From: Bipolaris cookei
Lineage: Eukaryota > Ascomycota > Dothideomycetes > Pleosporales > Pleosporaceae
Direction of reading: 5' to 3'
Assembly (NCBI GenBank): GCA_002286855.1
Contig: NRSV01000174.1
Coordinates: 1 to 34,341, forward strand
DNA length: 34,341 nucleotides
Part shown: positions 29,542 to 34,341 of the stretch, one piece after another
Layout of the letters: each line of letters starts with the position of its first letter
Numbering within the stretch: the stretch's first letter is position 1
The notes under the pieces: generated by a model
What the model was told of the DNA's origin: nothing
The model's input: the letters and a program-made list of their open reading frames with translations, nothing else
The model's database searches: none
Made by a program: the position numbers and the translations under genes

Positions 29542-30286
29542 TATAACTAACGGGTAAATTTAGTTGCAGCACGTTAGTTACCGGATGTCTCTCCGTTGGC
29601 CTTTTCCAAGTGCCGCAGTATCCGACAGCAGAAAATCTTATAGGCTCCTGACAACAAAGCAACAGACGAAATAAACTCAGCAAATGAAGCCCAACTAAAT
29701 CTCTTATCCGATGGTGCGGCTGCTCTACCGCGTTATCAAACAGCTCCTTGTGTACCGGAAGTGCGCCTCTGCTTACTGGAACATGCACTCCACTCTCTCC
29801 TCAGTCCACTTGCTAGCTCTCTTACTAGTATGGCGATTTCCGTCCTCACTCGGCATAACCCCATGCCTATCTTTGCTATGTGATCCGTGACCAGGACGCG
29901 CTCTAGTCTACCACTCTGTCTGACTGTACTCCGGCTGGTCCGGTCAATATAGATTGGTGTCGCACGCGTAGGTGCGGTGAGAAAAATGGAGGTTGTTTGT
30001 GGCACGCGTACGTGCGGTGAATTGATTTGTGTATTGTGTGTGTTCTCTATTATCGACCCGCCTTATCGTTATTTATACGTGGCGGTTGTGGGCGTCAAGA
30101 TCAGGTTCGCTAAGGGTCCTTTTGGTTTCCCTGATAGACTCCCGGTGTTTACGTACTGGTGTGGTAATAGAGTTCCCTGAACGTTCTTCAGTTGAGGTTC
30201 AACGAGTCCAGGTACTTACATCTGACACCTCAGCTCAACTGAAGTCATTGCTTCTGCGGCCTTACATAGGCTGCGACAATTGGTTA
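29542..30286. other. Spacer between elements E and F with small repeats
   Basis: About 745 bp, no gene recognised. It contains a 23-bp direct repeat (29958-29980 and 29998-30020; core GCACGCGTA, then GTGCGGTGA; two differences) and an 11-bp inverted repeat, CTTCAGTTGAG at 30186-30196 with its complement at 30234-30244. Open frames here start with non-ATG codons. Confidence 0.5.
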
Positions 30287-31366
30287 ACGTATGTGGCAAG
30301 CGAGCGGCGCACCCCACCAACTTTGCTCACCTCTATAGGCATTTATCTCAACAACGTCGCAATGTAATAAAGAGATCTTAATAAAGTAGAATAATTTACA
30401 TACTACGTATCTTTCTTACATGTACGTGAATTATGACCAGTCTCTCTACATCTACTACAGCGCGCTAGAACCTGACGGCTAACACCTGATCGCTCTCCTC
30501 CTTGACGCTCTTCATGAGTAATCTGCTGATCAGCCTCACGCTGAGCGAGTAGATCCTCTCCAGCTCCCTTTGTTAGCACTCCTTGCTTCTGTATCCGCTT
30601 CTTCTTACGCTGCCTACGCTTTGTTGCTGCTTCATTAGCCTTCTCAAGGCTAACTATCCGATCACGCATTAACTCAGCCGAGAGCATCATTACCCACTCA
30701 CGACCACCTGGCTCAACTACCTTTGGCCAGCCTCTCTTTTCTGACGCTGTAACGACAAGTTGAGTCGTAATCTTTCCCATCATAAAGCCAGCTTCGTCAA
30801 AGTTGTAGACGTCCTCATCGCAGATGCCGTACTTGGCCTTTGTCTGCTCTACAAGCTCAAACCAGCTCTTAATTAGGACTGGATCTTCACATAGAGCTCT
30901 CTGCCTATCATAAGCGAGATTAAAACGCGTCGTAAGACTGTCTGTACGCTTAATAAAGTTGGCTGGCCACTTCTGCCCAACCTGGCCAGCGCCGCGCGCA
31001 GCTAGGAGTCTATCGGCCATATCACGCACAGCTGCGTAGGTAGGCGGAAATCCACGTAGATCTAGATCTAGTATATGATCAACTATCACCTCCTCTTCTA
31101 GTTTGGTAAGCTTCTTTGAGTTAGGCTGGCAATCGCGTCGGGCAGGTATACTAGCGCGTCGACGGCGGAGCGTTGTTTCGGCTACGTTGTAGACTGCTGC
31201 AGCAGAACGATTACTTTGAATTTGCTTATTTGTAATAGAAGATATAGCAAGCTGAATATCTGCTTCATTTGAAACTAATAGAGGAGCGATATGTTGAGCC
31301 ATGATGCATTAAGGTTGAAGAGGGGAGCAAAGTTGGTGGGGTGTGCCGCTCGCTTGCCACATACGT
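30287..31366 (-). mobile_element. Pogo-like DNA transposon F (core-deleted)
   Basis: TIRs of about 44 bp begin ACGTATGTGGCAAGCGAGCG and continue through CACCCCACCAACTTTGCTC. They are flanked by TA (30285-30286, 31367-31368) and differ at one position. The length is 1080 bp, about 770 bp shorter than D and E. It contains no N and one clean open frame. Confidence 0.93.
30403..31302 (-). CDS. In-frame truncated transposase: DNA-binding domain plus zinc knuckle, catalytic core deleted
   Basis: An uninterrupted 299-residue frame from ATG 31302 to TAG 30403. The helix-turn-helix (SNRSAAAVYNVAETTLRRRR) is at about 30-49. The second DNA-binding segment (DMADRLLAA..NFIKR) is at about 94-119. The first aspartate is D169 in FNFDEAGF. 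At about residues 205-208 (REWVMMLSAE) the sequence jumps to the C-terminal helix seen in relatives (IVSLEKANEAATKRRQRKKKR). The knuckle C282, C285, H290, C295 follows. The second and third catalytic aspartates are gone, so it cannot cut DNA. Keeping the DNA-binding and C-terminal parts in frame with no stop, amid stop-ridden relatives, fits a possible repressor-like derivative; chance is also possible. Confidence 0.88.
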   Translation of the reverse strand: MAQHIAPLLVSNEADIQLAISSITNKQIQSNRSAAAVYNVAETTLRRRRASIPARRDCQPNSKKLTKLEEEVIVDHILDLDLRGFPPTYAAVRDMADRLLAARGAGQVGQKWPANFIKRTDSLTTRFNLAYDRQRALCEDPVLIKSWFELVEQTKAKYGICDEDVYNFDEAGFMMGKITTQLVVTASEKRGWPKVVEPGGREWVMMLSAELMRDRIVSLEKANEAATKRRQRKKKRIQKQGVLTKGAGEDLLAQREADQQITHEERQGGERSGVSRQVLARCSRCRETGHNSRTCKKDT

Positions 31367-32176
31367 TACCCTGGAGACCCTGTTACGTAGCTTGTCGTAC
31401 GACGAGCATTGGCATGAGCATGTTATTATTAGCATGGTAGCGGCGCTGACTTCGGCTTAGGAGCATGGCGAATTCTTTGACCACCACCCAAGCCTGTAGG
31501 GTTTCTTAGACACTACAGCCCTAGGCAGAAGTGTAAGGCCAGGAGTACCATATATAGTCACGTGGTTACTCACTGGCTAACGATGTATTTAAACTTGCTC
31601 CTATCATCATACACACCAGAATACACAATACTTCACACACACTCAACTTCTTACACGAAGTTAGTAGATGTCGGTGCGTAGCGTCTTGATGGAGAAAGCG
31701 GATACCCGCTTGCAGAAGCTCGTTAGTATCTGTCGAATGGGGAAGGACAGCTGAGGTTCCACCCGACGCACGAACCATGTCTACATTCGTCGTTGCAACC
31801 TGAGCCAGTTATTCAGTTTTCTTACACAACGTCTTGTATGAACAGTGGGTTGTAACTACCATCAATAATAACTGTCAAGAGCTATTCTTCTGGTTATCCA
31901 GTTCTTGGCTATGATGTAAACGGGGATACTACCTATCTGTACACAAGGAAGTGGGCGCCTAGCATTGTAGAAGCATCCATTTTTGCCTTAAGCATCTCAG
32001 GTGTACCGTGTCTGTGCGCGTACTGTAGATGGTCATCGCTTGCAACAGGTCACTAGTTGCAACACCCCACCAAATATGGCCGCCCACTAAAAATGAGGCT
32101 GCAGAGCCCCATATACAAGCTATTATTGCGAGGATTTCTGGCGGAGTAGTCTAAATAGTCCAAATAGTATTTCTAT
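31367..32176. other. Spacer between element F and transposase G, no gene recognised
   Basis: About 810 bp. A stretch CACGTGGTTACTCACTGGCT at 31560-31579 loosely resembles the element A terminus. ACACCCCACCAAATATGG at about 32058-32075 resembles the shared CCCCACCAA block, and could belong to the lost left end of G or another decayed element. Confidence 0.4.
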
Positions 32177-33606
32177 TTACTCAAATTTCTTTGGCAGTCT
32201 GATATTGCGGCCGCGCGTGATGATTTTGGTGAGAGGCTTGGTGGTCGACTCAGTGCCACCCCTACCACTTTGACCACCTATAACACGACGCCTCTTTGGT
32301 GAATTTCGATTTTGAGACTGTGAAGCTTTTCTTTTAGCTGTATTCTGTCTATCCCGAGTTTTTTTTGTATTTTCAGCCGCCCGTTCTTGAGCTTTTTGAG
32401 CGCGCGCGGCGGCGAGTTGCGCGGCCTTTGTCTGTCTCTCCTTCTTGCGCTTAACTTTCTGAATTTCTCGACTTTTCTTGGTCTCCTCCGCCAGTTTTTT
32501 GCACAAAATTGCATTAGCAGCTTTGATTTCATTTCTATTCTGCTTTTCTAGTTTATCAGACTCTTCTTGTTGTCTGACGCGTTCTCGAGCGCGGGCCTCA
32601 CAGATAGATCTGGGGCTCCAGATTACTGCCATACTCTCAAACTCTTGGTGCTGCTGCAGATCTAGAAATTCATTGTGCTTTTTTTGACGGGTTCTTTGAT
32701 GGATATATCACTGCGTAGTTCGTTGTTTTCATGGTGAAGAAGCTCATTTTTGGCCTGGGGTGAATGCAGGGCTAGTTTTAACTTTTTTGCCGCAACTGTC
32801 GACTTATCCGGCACCGCAGCATCATATAAATGAGACAGCTCTCTCTGATTATTCCCATATCTATGGTGTTCAAGTTCTGGATCGATCCATGGTCGTGGTG
32901 TTGAGATTTCGAAGCGTTTGAGTACAACCTCTGGGTCCGCCGCATGTATCCCAGTACTACGAAACCTGCTTACTATATTGTCATTCGTGAAATTCGGTGT
33001 ATAGGCCTGCCAGAACAAGCGTACGAAGTCACTTTTCTGCACACTGAGTAGCCCCTGACTGCGGTGGAGAAGGTTGGCGATGGCATCTGAGTACGCAGAG
33101 GATAGGGGCTTATACAACACCACGTCGAATGGCTGAAGACTGTGAGTCGCGTGAGGGAGAAATATTGCAAGTAGAATCCGGTGACGGTCGCAGTAGTCAA
33201 TGAAGTCAGGGGTAATATGACTGCTGTGGCCGTCGAGAAGGAGTCGGAAATTTCGTTTTGCCTTAGCTTTTGTGAGAAGATCAAAGAGCTGTTCAACCCA
33301 GGAAAGTGCGAGCTGATTGTTACTCCATCCTGAGTCACTTGTAGTACAAAATATTTGGCGTTCTCTAACTCTAAGATCGCGTACCTCGCTATCGTGAAGA
33401 CCGCTCCTTCCTTCGAAGATTACCGCCGGATCTAGTGAACTCCCATCAGCGCAAAAACAAGCTAAAATCGTTATCCACTAGCGTTTACCATCTTAAAAGG
33501 TCGCAATAACTTTCTTTTGGACCCAAAGTTTTTTTGAAAACAGTCTTTTGCTCCTTTTTGTTACCCCAAGGAGGAAGCCCTTCTCATCCCTATTATAGAT
33601 ATTATG
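32177..33606 (-). pseudogene. DDE transposase G (pogo-type), decayed and 5'-truncated
   Basis: The frame runs from NIYNRDEKGFLLG (first aspartate) through LFSKKLWVQKKV, WITILACFCADGSSLDPAV, RNFRLLLDGHSSH (second) and SLQPFDVVLYKPL (third; 35 residues between second and third). The tail is basic and helical, ending PKRRRVIGG..RLPKKFE. Two stops lie between VIATF and WITIL (TAA and TAG, about 33477-33500). A one-base shift at a homopolymer of seven T (plus strand, about 32683-32689) separates the two halves, and the frame shifts again just upstream of 33606. The N-terminal DNA-binding half is missing; the LINE ORF1 begins 114 bp beyond. It has no zinc knuckle, so it is a different subfamily from A-F. 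No TIR found. Confidence 0.8.
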
Positions 33607-33719
33607 CGGCAAAGAGGAACACTATTCTATCAACGTCTCAGAAATTGGTCAAAAACTCGTTTACCTAACCTAATAGACTGTACGAATTCAACGCACTTAG
33701 TCACATTGCGAAATTCGCA

Positions 33720-34341
33720 ATGGCGGGCGGTGCATCTACGACGGAAGAAGATGGTCGACCTGACGCGGTTGCGACGCGTCAGGACGCGACTACAACAACA
33801 AAGGGAAAAAGACCGGAACTACCGGAAAAATGGATTGAGACACTGGAGAAACAGATAAGGCAACAAGAACAAATACTGACAACAGTAGCAAAAAGAGCGG
33901 TCGAAGGTGTGAATAATGCTGGCAGCGAAGAGGACCTCTTCCATATCATCCGCGAACTCACCGCGGCAACAACAACAGTAGGCCAGAACCTGGCCCGTAT
34001 CAAATTGCCCAAAACGCGCCAAACAACAGATGGAAAGGAAGGGATACAGGCTATACTCCAGAGATTGGACGTGATGGAGGCACGCCTGGAAGAGGGGATA
34101 AAGAAGGACAGAACAACAACAAAGGCGCCCACGCGTCAAGAGCCGATAAGCTGGAGTCAGGTGGCCTCGAGAGGCACTATCCACCCAGCAAAAATCGAAG
34201 TACGGATGGAAACAACCAAGGGCACTGAGCCTGAAACGGCGCAAGAAAAGTTGGCCCGTATCCGGGTTGCCATCCCGGATGCAAAGGCAATCATCCCTCA
34301 TCCAAGAGCGCCCAACAAGATCTCGGTGGTGGTCAAGGACG
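33720..34341 (+). CDS. LINE ORF1 (Gag-like), 5' part, runs off window
   Basis: An open frame of 207 codons from ATG 33720 to the edge, with no stop or frameshift. It starts MAGGASTTEEDGRPDAV and has Thr/Gln-rich low complexity. A likely coiled coil follows (EKWIETLEKQIRQQEQIL). Next come QAILQRLDVMEARLEEGIKK and the SWSQVASRG motif, then IRVAIPDAKAIIPHPRAPN. This order is typical of ORF1 in fungal Tad-type LINEs, whose product binds the RNA; zinc knuckles would be expected beyond the edge. Being intact, it may belong to a young copy. Link to the LINE 3' ends elsewhere in the window is unproven. Confidence 0.72.
   Translation, partial: MAGGASTTEEDGRPDAVATRQDATTTTKGKRPELPEKWIETLEKQIRQQEQILTTVAKRAVEGVNNAGSEEDLFHIIRELTAATTTVGQNLARIKLPKTRQTTDGKEGIQAILQRLDVMEARLEEGIKKDRTTTKAPTRQEPISWSQVASRGTIHPAKIEVRMETTKGTEPETAQEKLARIRVAIPDAKAIIPHPRAPNKISVVVKD

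Noticed and set aside
29736..30005. 89-codon minus-strand frame between E and F
   Set aside because: It starts with GTG, has no domain and crosses the direct repeat.
31560..31585. Solo copy of the element A terminus
   Set aside because: Similarity to the A terminus is loose and no TA-flanked partner was found.

Overview
This window looks like the nuclear genome of a filamentous ascomycete. The evidence is short (about 37-110 nt) introns with GTAAGT-like donors and CTAAC-like branch sites, a HET-domain gene, a SAT4/PTH11-type seven-helix protein, a Zn(II)2Cys6 regulator and many pogo-like DNA transposons with DDE cores. A dothideomycete (Pleosporales) is my guess only. Several relic transposases carry CpA-to-TpA nonsense changes, as expected from repeat-induced point mutation (RIP).

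The left part (about 0.2-13.5 kb) is ordinary gene space. In order it holds a type-B carboxylesterase (minus, three exons with a 24-nt microexon), a rhodopsin-fold membrane protein (minus, three exons), a secreted or membrane-anchored GMC oxidoreductase (plus, two exons), a cysteine-rich secreted repeat protein with a one-base frameshift (minus, three exons), a HET-domain protein (plus, one exon) and a small DUF2231-like membrane protein (minus, two exons). In each gene I deduced the splice sites by eye, and the exon lengths sum to a whole number of codons. For the secreted repeat protein this holds only if one missing base is counted.

From about 14.2 kb to the right edge the window is repeat-rich. 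It starts with a small fold-back and an array of about 18 self-complementary 35-45 bp monomers. Then come a LINE 3' end and pogo-like elements A (minus), B (plus), C (plus, with its 3' half replaced by an inverted copy of its 5' half) and D (plus). After these come a second LINE 3' end and a 162-bp hAT-type MITE with an 8-bp target duplication. A nine-exon Zn(II)2Cys6 transcription factor (24.0-26.4 kb) is the one apparently intact host gene in this part. Beyond it are a third LINE 3' end, a tRNA-like sequence, a perfect 20-bp hairpin, a TA-flanked MITE abutting element E (minus), element F (minus, an in-frame core-deleted transposase), a decayed DDE transposase G (minus) and the 5' part of a LINE ORF1 that runs off the right edge. 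The first 115 bp of the window are the end of a further pogo-like element (H).

The pogo-like elements share a plan: a TA target site, termini starting A(C/T)GT, a helix-turn-helix N-terminus, a DD35D core and a C-terminal CX2CX4HX4C zinc knuckle. In A, B, E and H the inverted repeats contain a tandem duplication of an 11-18 bp block. The strongest leads are F (a possible natural transposition inhibitor), the duplicated TIR blocks, the fold-back in C and the broken secreted repeat protein. Three isolated N bases (15177, 16732, 18065) each sit exactly where sequence identity changes, so those junctions may be assembly joins.
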